Source of the DNA: Methylobacterium sp. NEAU K
Lineage (GTDB): Bacteria > Pseudomonadota > Alphaproteobacteria > Rhizobiales > Beijerinckiaceae
Reading direction: 5' to 3'
Assembly (NCBI RefSeq): GCF_030700285.1
Contig: NZ_JAUYZJ010000001.1
Span: 248,001-312,000, forward strand
DNA length: 64,000 nt
Position numbers and translations under genes: made by a program. Shown one piece after another: positions 55,445 through 64,000 of the stretch. Below the pieces are notes generated by a model. The model saw only the letters and a list, made by a program, of their open reading frames with translations. It was not told the origin of the DNA and made no database searches. Numbering within the stretch: the first letter of the stretch is position 1; the number at the start of each line of letters is the position of its first letter.

Positions 55445-55773
55445 CGGGAACGGCCTTTCTGGACTCGGGACTCGGGGGCGTTGCAGGCACGCGCGACGCG
55501 GCCTGGAAGAGATCGTCTTCGCGCCCGCAACACGATCCTTAAAGCCTTCCACGGGCGCAGAAAACAGCAAATTGCGCCTCTTCAACGCAGAATAATGCAC
55601 CCCGTTCGGGCAGGCTCACGCCTTTTCAGTGCCTTGAGCGATACATCCGAGCGTTTTCGGTCTCCAGTGCCCGTCCTTGACTTCGTCGATCCCAAGCCCT
55701 TCATCCCGTGACCGGCTTCAGAGCGCGCCCAGACAGAGGAAGGCGCGCCGGCCCGCGAGAGGAGAACGTTCAC
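55445..55773. other. Intergenic region between divergent phaR and phaA
   Basis: 329 bp with promoters for both genes. A TGC-rich cluster at about 55555-55605 (GCGCAGAAAACAGCAAATTGCG, ACGCAGAATAATGCACC, reading 20 bases or fewer each) could be a PhaR target, since PhaR prefers TGC-type repeats in other bacteria. This is inference. No gene recognised. Confidence 0.4.
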
Positions 55774-56958
55774 ATGGCAGGCAGCGAAGAGATCGTCATC
55801 GTCGGGGCCGCGCGCACGCCGGTCGGCTCGTTTGGCGGCGCCTTCGGGGCGGTGCCGGCTCATGAACTCGGCGCCATCGCGATCAAGGCCGCCCTCGAGC
55901 GTGCCAAGGTGTCGCCCGAGGAGGTGGACGAGGTGATCTTCGGGCAGGTGCTGACGGCGGGCGCCGGCCAGAACCCCGCCCGGCAGGCGGCTATCAAGGC
56001 CGGCATCCCCGAGAAGGCCACGGCCTGGGGCCTCAACCAGGTCTGCGGCTCGGGGCTGCGCACGGTGGCCATCGGCATGCAGCAGATCGCCAACGGCGAC
56101 GCCACGATCATCGTGGCCGGCGGTCAGGAATCGATGTCCCTCTCGCCGCACGCGCAATACCTGCGCGGCGGCCAGAAGATGGGCGACATCAAGCTCGTCG
56201 ACACGATGATCAAGGATGGGCTCTGGGACGCCTTCAACGGCTACCATATGGGCCAGACCGCCGAGAACGTGGCCCAGGCCTTCCAGCTCACCCGCGAGCA
56301 ACAGGATCACTTCGCCACCCGTTCGCAGAACAAGGCCGAGGCCGCCCGCAACGAGGGCCGCTTCAAGGACGAGATCGTGCCCGTCACGATCCCCGGAAAG
56401 AAGGGCGACACCGTCGTCGACACCGACGAGTACATCCGCGACGGCGCCACCGTGGAGGCGATGGCCAAGCTGAAGCCGGCCTTCGCGAAGGACGGGACGG
56501 TCACGGCCGCCAACGCCTCGGGGCTGAACGACGGTGCCGCGGCGCTCGTGCTGATGTCGGCCTCCGAGGCCGAGAAGCGCGGGCTGACGCCGCTCGCCAA
56601 GATCAAGTCGTGGGCGACGGCGGGCGTCGACCCGAAGGTGATGGGCACCGGCCCGATCCCGGCCTCCCGCAAGGCCCTGGAGAAGGCCGGCTGGAAGCCC
56701 TCCGACCTCGACCTGATCGAGGCGAACGAAGCCTTCGCGGCCCAGGCGCTGGCGGTGAACAAGGACATGGGCTGGGACGACGCGAAGGTGAACGTCAATG
56801 GCGGCGCCATCGCCATCGGTCACCCGATCGGCGCCTCGGGCGCCCGCGTCCTGGTCACGCTGCTGCACGAGATGAAGCGCCGCGATGCCAAGAAGGGCCT
56901 CGCCACGCTCTGCATCGGCGGCGGCATGGGTGTCGCGATGTGCATCGAGCGGCCCTGA
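55774..56958 (+). CDS. phaA: Acetyl-CoA C-acetyltransferase (beta-ketothiolase)
   Basis: 394-residue biosynthetic thiolase that condenses two acetyl-CoA to acetoacetyl-CoA. Active-site Cys in [11 protein letters not shown], the second His in [19 protein letters not shown], and the C-terminal Cys in [14 protein letters not shown]. The ATG at 55774 follows GGAGAA; the frame opens earlier. First gene of phaAB, with phaB 114 bp downstream. Confidence 0.96.
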   Translation: MAGSEEIVIVGAARTPVGSFGGAFGAVPAHELGAIAIKAALERAKVSPEEVDEVIFGQVLTAGAGQNPARQAAIKAGIPEKATAWGLNQVCGSGLRTVAIGMQQIANGDATIIVAGGQESMSLSPHAQYLRGGQKMGDIKLVDTMIKDGLWDAFNGYHMGQTAENVAQAFQLTREQQDHFATRSQNKAEAARNEGRFKDEIVPVTIPGKKGDTVVDTDEYIRDGATVEAMAKLKPAFAKDGTVTAANASGLNDGAAALVLMSASEAEKRGLTPLAKIKSWATAGVDPKVMGTGPIPASRKALEKAGWKPSDLDLIEANEAFAAQALAVNKDMGWDDAKVNVNGGAIAIGHPIGASGARVLVTLLHEMKRRDAKKGLATLCIGGGMGVAMCIERP

Positions 56959-57017
56959 TCGTTTTGTAACGTCGGGCCGATCGACAATTTAGACTTAAGG
57001 CCGAACTCAGAAAAAAT

Positions 57018-57042
57018 CGCGTGCGGACGCCATCCGCACGCG
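57018..57042 (-). terminator. Hairpin in the phaA-phaB spacer, T run on the minus strand
   Basis: Perfect 10-bp stem (57018-57027 with 57033-57042), loop CGCCA. On the plus strand an A run (57011-57016) precedes it, so on the minus strand the hairpin is followed by ATTTTTT. A second small palindrome GCATCACATGATGC follows at 57043-57056. It could end antisense transcription or fold in the phaB leader. Confidence 0.5.
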
Positions 57043-57072
57043 GCATCACATGATGCGAACAGGAGGAAACAC

Positions 57073-57801
57073 ATGGCTCAAGGACGCGTCGCCCTCGTGA
57101 CGGGCGGCACCCGCGGCATCGGCGCGGCAATTTCGAAGGGACTCAAGGCGAAGGGCTATTGCGTCGCCGCCAACTATGGCGGCAACGACGAGGCGGCCAA
57201 CGCCTTCAAGGCCGAGACCGGCATCCCGGTCTTCAAATTCGACGTGGGTGATCTCGCGAGCTGCGAGGCCGGCATCAAGGCGGTCGAGGCCGAACTCGGG
57301 CCGATCGAGGTGCTGGTCAACAACGCCGGCATCACGCGCGACGGCGCCTTCCACAAGATGACCTTCGACAAGTGGCAGGACGTCGTCCGGACCAACCTCG
57401 ACTCGATGTTCACCTGCACTCGTCCGCTGATCGAGGGCATGCGCAATCGCGGCTTCGGCCGGATCATCATCATCTCGTCGATCAACGGCCAGAAGGGCCA
57501 GGCCGGCCAGACCAATTACTCGGCCGCCAAGGCCGGCGTGATCGGCTTCGCCAAGGCGCTGGCGCAGGAGAGCGCGGCGAAGGGCATCACGGTGAACGTG
57601 ATCGCGCCGGGCTACATCGCCACCGACATGGTGATGGCGGTCCCGGAGGAGATCCGCAACAAGATCATCTCCACGATCCCGACCGGCCGCCTCGGCAAGG
57701 TCGAGGAGATCGCCCACGCCGTCGAGTACCTGGCGAGCGACGAGGCCGGCTTCGTCAACGGCTCGACGCTGACCATCAACGGCGGCCAGCACTTCGTCTG
57801 A
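57073..57801 (+). CDS. phaB: Acetoacetyl-CoA reductase
   Basis: 242-residue NADPH-dependent SDR that makes (R)-3-hydroxybutyryl-CoA for PHB. Motifs: [53 protein letters not shown] (Ser, Tyr, Lys) and the C-terminus [20 protein letters not shown] precedes the ATG, an almost perfect ribosome site. Complete frame. Confidence 0.96.
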   Translation: MAQGRVALVTGGTRGIGAAISKGLKAKGYCVAANYGGNDEAANAFKAETGIPVFKFDVGDLASCEAGIKAVEAELGPIEVLVNNAGITRDGAFHKMTFDKWQDVVRTNLDSMFTCTRPLIEGMRNRGFGRIIIISSINGQKGQAGQTNYSAAKAGVIGFAKALAQESAAKGITVNVIAPGYIATDMVMAVPEEIRNKIISTIPTGRLGKVEEIAHAVEYLASDEAGFVNGSTLTINGGQHFV

Positions 57802-58262
57802 CCGCGTTCGGGCGCGCCCGGCTCGGGCCGGCGCGCCCGCGAGGAATCGCGCCGCGTCGTCCTGCCGGGCAGCGCGGCGCTGCCGTTTCTCGAGCCGCCC
57901 CGGCCTCCGCCGCCCACCTGGGTGCCGCACCGTAAGCGCGAGCCCCAGGTTCGGCATCGACGATGGCGTCGCCCGAACGGCGATGGCCGGCGAGCGCCAG
58001 GATTTTTGCGCGGCACGCGGTCCTGACCAATTCCCTTCCGCGACACAGTTCCGCCGGGTGCGCACGGGGATGCGAGCATCGTGGGACGTGACGAGCGGAA
58101 TCCCGCACGCGCTCTGAGGCGCGAATGATTTGAGCTGTCCAGTATAGGTCTCGTTTCGGCGCCGCGTGGATGTTCGCGCCATCAAGAAACCAAGGCCCCA
58201 GCACCATAAACAACGCATCCGGCGCGAGCCCCGCAATCGAAGTCCTCGACGCCGGCAGGAAC
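57802..58262. other. Intergenic region after phaB
   Basis: About 460 bp. It begins with a GC hairpin, GGGCGCGCC (57810-57818) paired with GGCGCGCCC (57830-57838), lacking a T run, which may mark the end of the phaAB transcript. The rest has no convincing gene, tRNA or known element. Confidence 0.4.
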
Positions 58263-58781
58263 GTGAATGATCAGGGTGCCGCCCGCCGGCAGCGCCGTGG
58301 CTTGTCCGCCTTCGCCAAGCTCGGCTTCGCCGCCGCCTGCGCGCTCGGCCTCGCGGCTTGCGTCATGCCCCAGAAGCGGCACGCGATCGACCAGGGGCAA
58401 TGCAACGAACTCGGGTTCGAGCCCGGGATCGACGGCTTTGCCCGATGCATGATGGACCTGCACCAGCAGCGCGCCGTCGCGCAGTCCATCCGCGGCGCGC
58501 AGCACGACCTCGACAGGTCGATGAGCCTCCAGCGCAGCGGCGACCCGTGCTCTCCCGTCTGCGGGGCCGCGTACGAAGGCAGCATGGATCGCCGGACCAT
58601 GACTTGGTACAGCCCGAACTGCCGCGCCCGCTGCCCCGAGCCTGGGGGAGGCCGACGATGTCGGACACCATCACGCGCGGTCCTCGCAATCCAAGCAGGA
58701 TCATCTTCATCGCCACCGCGCTGGTCGCCGTCGCGATCGGGATCCTCATGGACGATGCAAGTTCGTTCTTCTCGGCCGTAA
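58263..58781 (+). CDS. Cysteine-rich lipoprotein, function unknown
   Basis: 172 codons from GTG. Signal peptide and lipobox LAAC (in ALGLAACVMPQ). The mature part has many cysteines (QGQCNEL, FARCMMD, GDPCSPVCG, PNCRARCPE). After about codon 130 the sequence becomes Arg/Ser-rich and overlaps the next gene by 124 nt in another frame, so the true end may be earlier or a frameshift may be present. Confidence 0.5.
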   Translation: MNDQGAARRQRRGLSAFAKLGFAAACALGLAACVMPQKRHAIDQGQCNELGFEPGIDGFARCMMDLHQQRAVAQSIRGAQHDLDRSMSLQRSGDPCSPVCGAAYEGSMDRRTMTWYSPNCRARCPEPGGGRRCRTPSRAVLAIQAGSSSSPPRWSPSRSGSSWTMQVRSSRP

Positions 58782-58975
58782 TCGGCTGCACCGTCCTGTT
58801 CTCGCTGGTCGCCGTGTGGGCCGAGGGAGAACCCGGTGCTACGGCGCGCCGACGCAGTCGGCGTAGAAGGTCGTGGTCGCCGGCCAGTCGGAGAAGACGC
58901 CGATCACGCCGATCTGGCCGTGCAGCACGTCGAGCAGGCGGAGGATGTCACCGTCGCCGGTCACCACCGGCTTGA
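58658..58975 (+). CDS. Small membrane protein, function unknown
   Basis: 105 codons with a good ribosome site (GGGGGAGG) 6 nt before ATG. Two hydrophobic helices ([17 protein letters not shown] and [21 protein letters not shown]) are convincing. The Arg-rich remainder overlaps the 3' end of the convergent phosphodiesterase gene by 137 nt and looks like antisense of it, so the natural stop may have been lost. Confidence 0.45.
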   Translation: MSDTITRGPRNPSRIIFIATALVAVAIGILMDDASSFFSAVIGCTVLFSLVAVWAEGEPGATARRRSRRRRSWSPASRRRRRSRRSGRAARRAGGGCHRRRSPPA

Positions 58976-60065
58976 TCGACTGATAATAATAGCCGCCCCC
59001 GTCCTTCAGCGGGCCTGAGCGCTCCAGTGACCACGCGATCAGGTCGAGCCCGGCCGCCTTCGCCTCCCGGGCATAGGTCGAGGGCTCGATGGCGCCGTCC
59101 GCTCCCGGACGGACCAGCATCCAGAGCGGCGGCGCCAGGATCCGGACGCCCCTGTCGGCCAGCTCGGCCATTCCGGGCTTCCAGGTCTCAGGCTTTTCCG
59201 GGTCGAACCCCTCGGCGGTCTCATCGCGGTCGTCGAGAAGGATCGCCTGACGGCCGAAATCCGGGGCCTTCTCCAGCCAGTACGAGATATCCCGAAGTTG
59301 GAAGCTCTGCGGATAGACATCGGAGGCCGGGATGCCGGCTTGCTTGTATTCGTCGATCAGCTGCTGGGCATACATGTCCTGTGTGTAGCTGCCCTCGAAC
59401 GGCATCGGGACCTGCGGTGCCTTCAGCTCCGGGGTGAACTTGCGCCCCATCCCCTTTACCAGGGCGATGTACTCCTTGTGTGCCATCAGCGTCCCGGTGG
59501 TGGCGTAGAGGTCGGTGCGCCAGCGCGGCGTCGCGTTCATGTAGGCGGAGACCGTGGTGGCGTCCGGATCGGCCGCATCCATCTTGCCGTTGAGCGACTT
59601 GAACTCGTCCAGCGTCAGGTCGCTGGTGCAGCACTTGGCCGAGGCCTTGCGCCCCGTGGCCCGGTCGGCCGGCTCGAACCCCTGCGTGCATTTCGCCGCG
59701 AGTTGCGGCCGGGCCAGGATGTCGGTGGTCGTGTGCAGGTCGCACTGGCTGTGGCGGCACACGAGCTGTCGGTCCTTGGTGAAGGCCACGTCGCACTCGA
59801 TGATCCCGGCCCCCATGCGATAGGCGGCGAGCAGGCCCTCGCGGGTGTGCTCCGGGAACATCAGGGGCGCCCCCCGGTGCGAGATCGAGAAGGCCCTCGG
59901 CGTGTAGGTCCGGTCGATGCCGCAGGCGGCGAGGCGATCCTTCAGGGGACCGGGCTTCAACTGGTCGACGAGATAGAACGGCCGGGGCCCGAGCTGGGCC
60001 GTCTCTCCGGCTTGGGCCGGGGCACCCGCCAGCGCCAAAGCCAGCACCATCATGATCGCGCGCAT
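58839..60065 (-). CDS. Glycerophosphodiester phosphodiesterase, exported
   Basis: 408 residues with a signal peptide ([17 protein letters not shown]). GDPD domain: catalytic [21 protein letters not shown] and the metal ligand pair in [12 protein letters not shown], with a His after a strand in [15 protein letters not shown]. It hydrolyses glycerophosphodiesters in the periplasm. Several Cys (AACG, KCTQG, KCCTSD) may form disulfides. ATG at 60065 begins the signal peptide. Confidence 0.87.
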   Translation of the reverse strand: MRAIMMVLALALAGAPAQAGETAQLGPRPFYLVDQLKPGPLKDRLAACGIDRTYTPRAFSISHRGAPLMFPEHTREGLLAAYRMGAGIIECDVAFTKDRQLVCRHSQCDLHTTTDILARPQLAAKCTQGFEPADRATGRKASAKCCTSDLTLDEFKSLNGKMDAADPDATTVSAYMNATPRWRTDLYATTGTLMAHKEYIALVKGMGRKFTPELKAPQVPMPFEGSYTQDMYAQQLIDEYKQAGIPASDVYPQSFQLRDISYWLEKAPDFGRQAILLDDRDETAEGFDPEKPETWKPGMAELADRGVRILAPPLWMLVRPGADGAIEPSTYAREAKAAGLDLIAWSLERSGPLKDGGGYYYQSIKPVVTGDGDILRLLDVLHGQIGVIGVFSDWPATTTFYADCVGAP

Positions 60066-60092
60066 TGAAGGGCCCCGGGGTTCGCGTCGCCG

Positions 60093-60158
60093 CCAGAGCA
60101 TGGTGCGGAACGATGGAAACCGGGTTTTTGAAAACACCATGCGATGGCAATGCTCTGG
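60093..60158. repeat. RIME-like palindromic repeat
   Basis: Outer inverted repeat CCAGAGCAT (60093-60101) and ATGCTCTGG (60150-60158), perfect 9-bp arms around a centre with GGAAACCGGG and TTTTTGAAAAC. This form, AGAGCAT...ATGCTCT, is typical of small dispersed repeats in Rhizobiales. It lies in the spacer between two divergent genes. Confidence 0.55.
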
Positions 60159-60263
60159 GGCGTGCTGCCGGTACCGTGAAGCAGCGGCACGCTGTGGCGC
60201 GTGACGGTGACAGAGGCGTGAACGCGCCTCGCCGACTCGGAGACTGCATGATAGCTGCGCTTC

Positions 60264-61178
60264 ATGAGCCTCTCCGCGCCGTCCTCTGTCCGCACCACGT
60301 CGCGCTCGGCCGCCACGCTCGCGGGCTTCGGGGCGATCCTGCTGTGGTCGCTGCTCGCCCTGTTCACCGCGGCGTCCGGGGCGGTGCCGCCGTTCCAGCT
60401 CGCCGCGATGACCTTTTTGCTCGGCGGCCTCTGCGGCTGCGCGACCTGGATCGCCCGGCCGGCCCGCGCCCGGGCTCTGCTCCAGCCCTGGCCGGTCTGG
60501 CTACTCGGAGTCGGCGGCCTGTTCGGCTACCACGCGCTCTATTTCAGCGCGCTGCGCCTCGCGCCGCCGGCCGAGGCGGGGTTGATCAACTATCTCTGGC
60601 CCCTGCTGATCGTCCTGTTCTCCGCCCGGCTCCCGGGATCGGGCGGGTTGCGCGCAGGCCACATCGCGGGGGCGGCACTGGGTCTCGCCGGTGTCGCCGC
60701 CCTGTTCGTCGGCCGGGGCGAGCTCGATTTCGCCGCGGGCGCCCTGCCGGGCTACGCGGCCTCCTTCGCGGCGGCCTTCGTGTGGGCCGGCTATTCCGTG
60801 CTCTCGGCCCGGGTCGGCCAAGTGCCGACCGACACGGTCGCCGGATTCTGCTTGTTCACGGCGGCGCTGAGCCTCGCCTGCCATCTCGCCTTCGAGTCGA
60901 CGGTTTGGCCCACCGATTCCGTGCAATGGGGCGCGGTGCTGCTCCTCGGCCTCGGGCCGGTGGGGGCCGCCTTCTATCTCTGGGATATCGGGTGCAAGCG
61001 CGGCGACGTCCGCCTTCTCGGCGTCACCGCCTATGCGGCGCCGGTGCTGTCGACGTTGATCCTGGTGGTGACCGGCTATGCCAGCCCGGGCCCGGCGCTC
61101 GCGCTCGCCTGCCTGCTGATCGTGGCCGGTGCCCTCACGGCCGTGCGGGCCTCGCGCGCCGCTCCGGCCCAGGCCTAG
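60264..61178 (+). CDS. DMT-superfamily (EamA) exporter, YddG-like
   Basis: 304 residues in ten transmembrane helices forming two EamA repeats ([19 protein letters not shown] and AGYAASF-like [23 protein letters not shown]), with [28 protein letters not shown]. The layout resembles aromatic amino acid exporter YddG. Substrate is inferred only. Its stop overlaps the 3' end of the cupin gene by 4 nt (convergent). Confidence 0.82.
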   Translation: MSLSAPSSVRTTSRSAATLAGFGAILLWSLLALFTAASGAVPPFQLAAMTFLLGGLCGCATWIARPARARALLQPWPVWLLGVGGLFGYHALYFSALRLAPPAEAGLINYLWPLLIVLFSARLPGSGGLRAGHIAGAALGLAGVAALFVGRGELDFAAGALPGYAASFAAAFVWAGYSVLSARVGQVPTDTVAGFCLFTAALSLACHLAFESTVWPTDSVQWGAVLLLGLGPVGAAFYLWDIGCKRGDVRLLGVTAYAAPVLSTLILVVTGYASPGPALALACLLIVAGALTAVRASRAAPAQA

Positions 61179-61603
61179 CCTCGCGGCGTCGGCCTCCAGT
61201 CGGGCGGTGCCATCTCGAAACCCGAGAACTCGAAGCCCGGCGACACCGTGCAGCCGACCAGCGTCCAGGCGCCGAGGCTGGTGGCGGTCTGCCAATGGCC
61301 GGCCGGCACCACGCATTGCGGGCGCTGCCCGGCAGCGAGGTTCGGCCCGAGATGCTGGGCGGTGGCATCGTGCCCGTTCGGGCTCGTGGTGATCACCAGG
61401 GGCGCGCCGGCATGCCAGTGCCAGATCTCGGTGGCGTCGACCCGGTGCCACGCCGAGACCTCGCCGAGATCGAGCAGGAAGTAGATCGCGGTGCCGACCG
61501 AGCGACCGTCCACCATGCGGGGATCGCGAAACGTCTCGCGGTAATGGCCGCCCTCCGGATGCGGCTTCAGCCCCAGGGTCGCGATCACCTCGGCCGCCTT
61601 CAT
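61175..61603 (-). CDS. Cupin domain protein (DUF985)
   Basis: 142-residue cupin: MKAAEVIATLGLKPHPEGGHYRETF, FLLDLGEVSAWHRVDATEIWHWHAG (metal-type His/Glu) and GFEFSGFEMAPPDW at the end. This is the DUF985 group, which includes proteins of unknown enzymatic role. ATG at 61603 chosen for the family N-terminus; an in-frame start lies six codons upstream. Confidence 0.85.
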   Translation of the reverse strand: MKAAEVIATLGLKPHPEGGHYRETFRDPRMVDGRSVGTAIYFLLDLGEVSAWHRVDATEIWHWHAGAPLVITTSPNGHDATAQHLGPNLAAGQRPQCVVPAGHWQTATSLGAWTLVGCTVSPGFEFSGFEMAPPDWRPTPRG

Positions 61604-61703
61604 GGTTCCGCCTCTCCGCACGCCGGCACCGGGGCATCCTGCCCGCGGCTTGCCGGCACTTGGCGCTGATGGTACCGGCCGAAAACCCTCAAGGTCCGAA
61701 AAA

Positions 61704-62327
61704 ATGGCGACCCCGATCGTACGCTTCCACCGTGGCGACCTGCCTGCCGATTACGAGGCCGGTCCGGCGGTGGCCATCGACACCGAGACGCTGGGCCTCA
61801 ACCCGCACCGGGACCGTCTCTGCGTGGTGCAGCTCTCCACCGGCGACGGCACCGCCGACGTGGTCCAGATCCCGCGCGGCGCCCCGGAGCCGGTGGTGCT
61901 GAAGCGCGTCCTGGCGGATCCCGGGGTGCTGAAGATCTTCCATTTCGCCCGGTTCGACGTGGCGGTCCTGTACAAGGCCCTCGGGGTGATGCCGGTGCCG
62001 GTCTATTGCACCAAGATCGCCTCGAAGCTCGCCCGGACCTACACCGACCGCCACGGCCTCAAGGATGTGGTCCGCGAACTCGTGGGCGTGGACCTGTCCA
62101 AGCAGCAGCAATCCTCCGATTGGGGCGCCCAGACCCTGTCCCAGGCGCAGCTCGACTACGCGGCGTCCGACGTGCTCCACCTACACGCGGCCCGGGAGCG
62201 GCTCGACGCGATGCTGGCCCGCGAGGGCCGCGCCGATCTAGCCGCGTCCTGCTTCGCCTTCCTGCCGACCCGCGCCCGCCTGGACCTCGACGGCTGGCCC
62301 GAGACCGACATCTTCGCGCACACTTGA
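61704..62327 (+). CDS. rnd: Ribonuclease D, short form (3'-5' exonuclease domain only)
   Basis: 207 residues. DEDDy exonuclease motifs: Exo I AIDTETLGLNPHRDRL, Exo II IFHFARFDVAVL, Exo III QLDYAASDVLHLH. There are no HRDC domains, unlike E. coli RNase D, a short form common in alphaproteobacteria. It trims RNA 3' ends such as tRNA precursors. Stand-alone gene. Confidence 0.88.
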   Translation: MATPIVRFHRGDLPADYEAGPAVAIDTETLGLNPHRDRLCVVQLSTGDGTADVVQIPRGAPEPVVLKRVLADPGVLKIFHFARFDVAVLYKALGVMPVPVYCTKIASKLARTYTDRHGLKDVVRELVGVDLSKQQQSSDWGAQTLSQAQLDYAASDVLHLHAARERLDAMLAREGRADLAASCFAFLPTRARLDLDGWPETDIFAHT

Positions 62328-62494
62328 GCGGACGGTGCGGCCGTACGCGATTCCTGTGCGGAGTGAGACTTTCCGGTCACCGCATCGCGCTACGCGGCTG
62401 CTAGGTTTTCCGCGCCGGGGCCTCCGAGTCCCGGCTAGGCCCTCCTCACCGGTCACCCACCCGATCAGGCCGGCGAGGAGGGTCCGTCGAGCGC

Positions 62495-63133
62495 TCAGGT
62501 CAGCGTCCGCAGGCCGGACGGCGTCGTGATCCGGGCCGAGTAGCGGGGGAGGGCACCCCGTACGAGACGCGGCGGGTCGACGAGGCCGAGTCCCACATGG
62601 AGCGCGACCACGCCATCCGGATCCGGATGCGTCAGGTCCACCTCCTCAAGGCGGGCACCCAGATCCGGTATCGTTCGGGCGGGATTGCCGCTCGGTCCCC
62701 AATCCATCACGCAGGGCGCGGCCCCGTCCGCCGGCCACGCCCCGTCGGATCGCAGGCCGAAGCGCCAGGACAGGGCGCCACGGGTCATCGTGGCAGCCTC
62801 GCCGAGCAGGTCGCGCTGGGCGGCGAGCACGCCGTCGAGATCGTCCGTGCGGGCCACGAACCCGCGCAGACGCCGGCCCGCCTCCCAGTCCGCCCGTACC
62901 CGTGCCGGGTCGCCGAGGCCGAACCAGCGGGCGCGGGGCGGGACGGGCGCCTCGGGATCCACGGCGATCACCTCCAGGAACACGGCCTCGCCGAGGCGGA
63001 GCAGGTGGTTGCGGGTGCCCATCTCGGGATGGCGCCCGCCCTCCGGCATGTCGAGGCCGAGGCAGTCCCGGACATGCGCCACGCCCTCCGCGAGATCGGG
63101 CGCGACGACGACGAGGTGGTCGAGGGTCAGCAT
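62495..63133 (-). CDS. VOC-superfamily (glyoxalase-like) protein
   Basis: 212 residues. It starts LTLDHLVVVAPDLAEGVAHVRDCLGLDMPEGGRHPEMGTRNHLLRLG (in pieces), the paired beta-alpha-beta-beta-beta module of the glyoxalase-like VOC type with His and Glu ligands likely (DHLVVV, VFLEVIAVD). ATG at 63133 starts the domain; the open frame before it is the repeat element. Substrate unknown. Confidence 0.8.
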   Translation of the reverse strand: MLTLDHLVVVAPDLAEGVAHVRDCLGLDMPEGGRHPEMGTRNHLLRLGEAVFLEVIAVDPEAPVPPRARWFGLGDPARVRADWEAGRRLRGFVARTDDLDGVLAAQRDLLGEAATMTRGALSWRFGLRSDGAWPADGAAPCVMDWGPSGNPARTIPDLGARLEEVDLTHPDPDGVVALHVGLGLVDPPRLVRGALPRYSARITTPSGLRTLT

Positions 63134-63213
63134 GCGGGCGGGCTCCAAGGGTCCATTCGAGCTGACGATCTCGGTGAGCCGACGTTCGAAGACGGACGCA
63201 TCTCCCACACGCT

Positions 63214-63330
63214 CCTTCATCCTGAGGTGCTGCGCAGCAGCCTCAAAGGAGCCCTCCAGAAGTCTTCCCGTTCCCTGGAGTCCTTCGTCGAGGCCTCCGC
63301 TTCGCTGCGGCGCCTCAGGATGAGGGAGCG
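63214..63330. repeat. Inverted repeat element, copy 2 (CATCCTGAGG ends)
   Basis: Left arm CACGCTCCTTCATCCTGAGG and right arm CCTCAGGATGAGGGAGCGTG, nearly perfect complements of about 20-25 bp around an about 75-bp centre with smaller palindromes (CTGCGCAGCAG; GCCTCCGCTTCGCTGCGGCG). It lies between the VOC gene start and glnA. Related to the element at 31265-31377. Confidence 0.8.
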
Positions 63331-63432
63331 TGTGGCAGGTCCCGGGGCCAGGCGGACTTGTCCGGGTGTAGGGCGGGGGCTTCCCGATCACCGCCGCGTC
63401 CGGCGAAAACGAAAATCCGGTACGGCGGGCGA

Positions 63433-63466
63433 CAAAACGGCCGAAGCCCCGCGAGAGGCCCCGGCC
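63433..63466 (-). terminator. Intrinsic terminator after glnA
   Basis: On the minus strand: 12-bp stem (63466-63455 with 63450-63439, three wobble pairs), loop TCGC, followed by GTTTTGTC. It is 43 nt after the glnA stop. Confidence 0.75.
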
Positions 63467-63508
63467 TTAGGAGTGCGGTGCCGAACGGAATGCTCGGCCC
63501 CGCTCACA

Positions 63509-64000
63509 TCACAGCGAATAGTACTGCACGAACTCGATCGGGTGCGGGGTCATCTCGTAGCGCAGCACCTCGGTCATCTTCAGCTCGATGAACGAGTCGA
63601 TCTGGTCGTCCGTGAACACGCCGCCCTCCTTGAGGAAGGTGCGGTCCTTGTCGAGGCTGGTCAGCGCCTCGCGGAGTGAGCCGCACACGGTCGGGATCTT
63701 CTTCAGCTCCCGCGGCGGCAGCTCGTAGAGATCCTTGTCCATGGCCGGACCCGGATCAATCTTGTTGCGGATGCCGTCGAGGCCGGCCATCAGCAGGGCC
63801 GAGAAGGCCAGGTACGGGTTCGCCATCGGATCGGGGAAGCGGACCTCGACGCGCTTGGCGTTCGGGCTCTTGGTCCACGGGATCCGGCAGGAGGCCGAGC
63901 GGTTGCGCGCCGAGTAGGCGAGCAGCACCGGCGCCTCGTAACCCGGCACCAGCCGCTTGTAGGAGTTGGTCGACGGGTTGGTGAAGGCGTTGAGCGCCTT
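63509..64000 (-). CDS. glnA: Glutamine synthetase, type I (C-terminal part, runs off right edge)
   Basis: 164 codons of the 3' end. Residues seen: [33 protein letters not shown] (ATP/glutamate site Arg residues), [27 protein letters not shown], and [10 protein letters not shown] with the Tyr that is adenylylated in GSI-beta enzymes, ending [10 protein letters not shown]. It assimilates ammonia as glutamine. The N-terminus and any upstream glnB lie outside the window. Confidence 0.97.
   Translation of the reverse strand, partial: KALNAFTNPSTNSYKRLVPGYEAPVLLAYSARNRSASCRIPWTKSPNAKRVEVRFPDPMANPYLAFSALLMAGLDGIRNKIDPGPAMDKDLYELPPRELKKIPTVCGSLREALTSLDKDRTFLKEGGVFTDDQIDSFIELKMTEVLRYEMTPHPIEFVQYYSL

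Noticed and set aside
57810..57838. Intrinsic terminator for phaAB
   Set aside because: A good 9-bp stem is present but no T run follows, so it is only noted in the intergenic entry.

Overview
The window is high-GC DNA (only short AT-rich patches) from the chromosome of a methylotrophic alphaproteobacterium, almost certainly a Methylobacterium or Methylorubrum. The main evidence is a complete mxaFJGIRSACKLDEHB operon for calcium-dependent, PQQ-linked methanol oxidation. Polyhydroxybutyrate genes (phaC, phaR, phaA, phaB) and protein families typical of Rhizobiales support this. I saw no rRNA, tRNA, CRISPR array, prophage or intact insertion sequence.

Layout. 1-7.3 kb: the N-terminal part of phaC running off the left edge, small exported proteins, the aminotransferase alaC, prfB with its programmed +1 frameshift, and a gamma-glutamyltransferase. 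7.25-19.75 kb, all minus strand: the mxa operon, read from mxaF at 19.75 kb down to the response regulator mxaB at 7.25 kb. Most junctions from mxaR to mxaB are 4-nt start/stop overlaps. mxaF carries an in-frame TGA at codon 269 (18944-18946) where the family has Trp, with an intact reading frame on both sides. 19.75-22.7 kb: the AT-rich region upstream of mxaF, a frameshifted IS3-family remnant, a HupE/UreJ-type metal permease, a ModE-like DNA-binding protein and an exported protein with an internal duplication. 22.9-28 kb: a carboxylate catabolic locus resembling tricarballylate use (CitS-type carrier, MHS carrier, GntR regulator, TcuA-like flavoprotein). 28-42 kb: addB without addA, glutaryl-CoA dehydrogenase, an AEC carrier, a Cys/Met-family PLP enzyme, TspO, PsiE and DUF4337 membrane proteins, and an RND efflux pair. 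42-48 kb: a three-gene glycosyltransferase cluster, a degraded stretch, and a stomatin/NfeD pair. 48-54 kb: an ArsR-SDR divergent pair, a PEP-carboxylase-like protein with altered catalytic motifs, small envelope proteins and a ComEA-like protein. 54-58 kb: rpmF, phaR, phaA and phaB. 58-64 kb: small envelope proteins, a glycerophosphodiester phosphodiesterase, a DMT exporter, a cupin, a short RNase D, a VOC protein and the 3' part of glnA at the right edge.

How the genes work together. MxaF and MxaI form the periplasmic methanol dehydrogenase, MxaG (cytochrome cL) takes its electrons, and MxaJ with MxaRSACKLD are needed for assembly or calcium insertion. MxaB is a regulator. If the MxaF stop is real, this enzyme cannot be made and the strain would need another route such as a lanthanide-dependent XoxF, which is not in this window. 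PhaA and PhaB feed PhaC, and PhaR governs granule and carbon-flux control.

Product calls come from reading the given protein translations and recalling family motifs. No searches were run, so names for small or divergent proteins are tentative.
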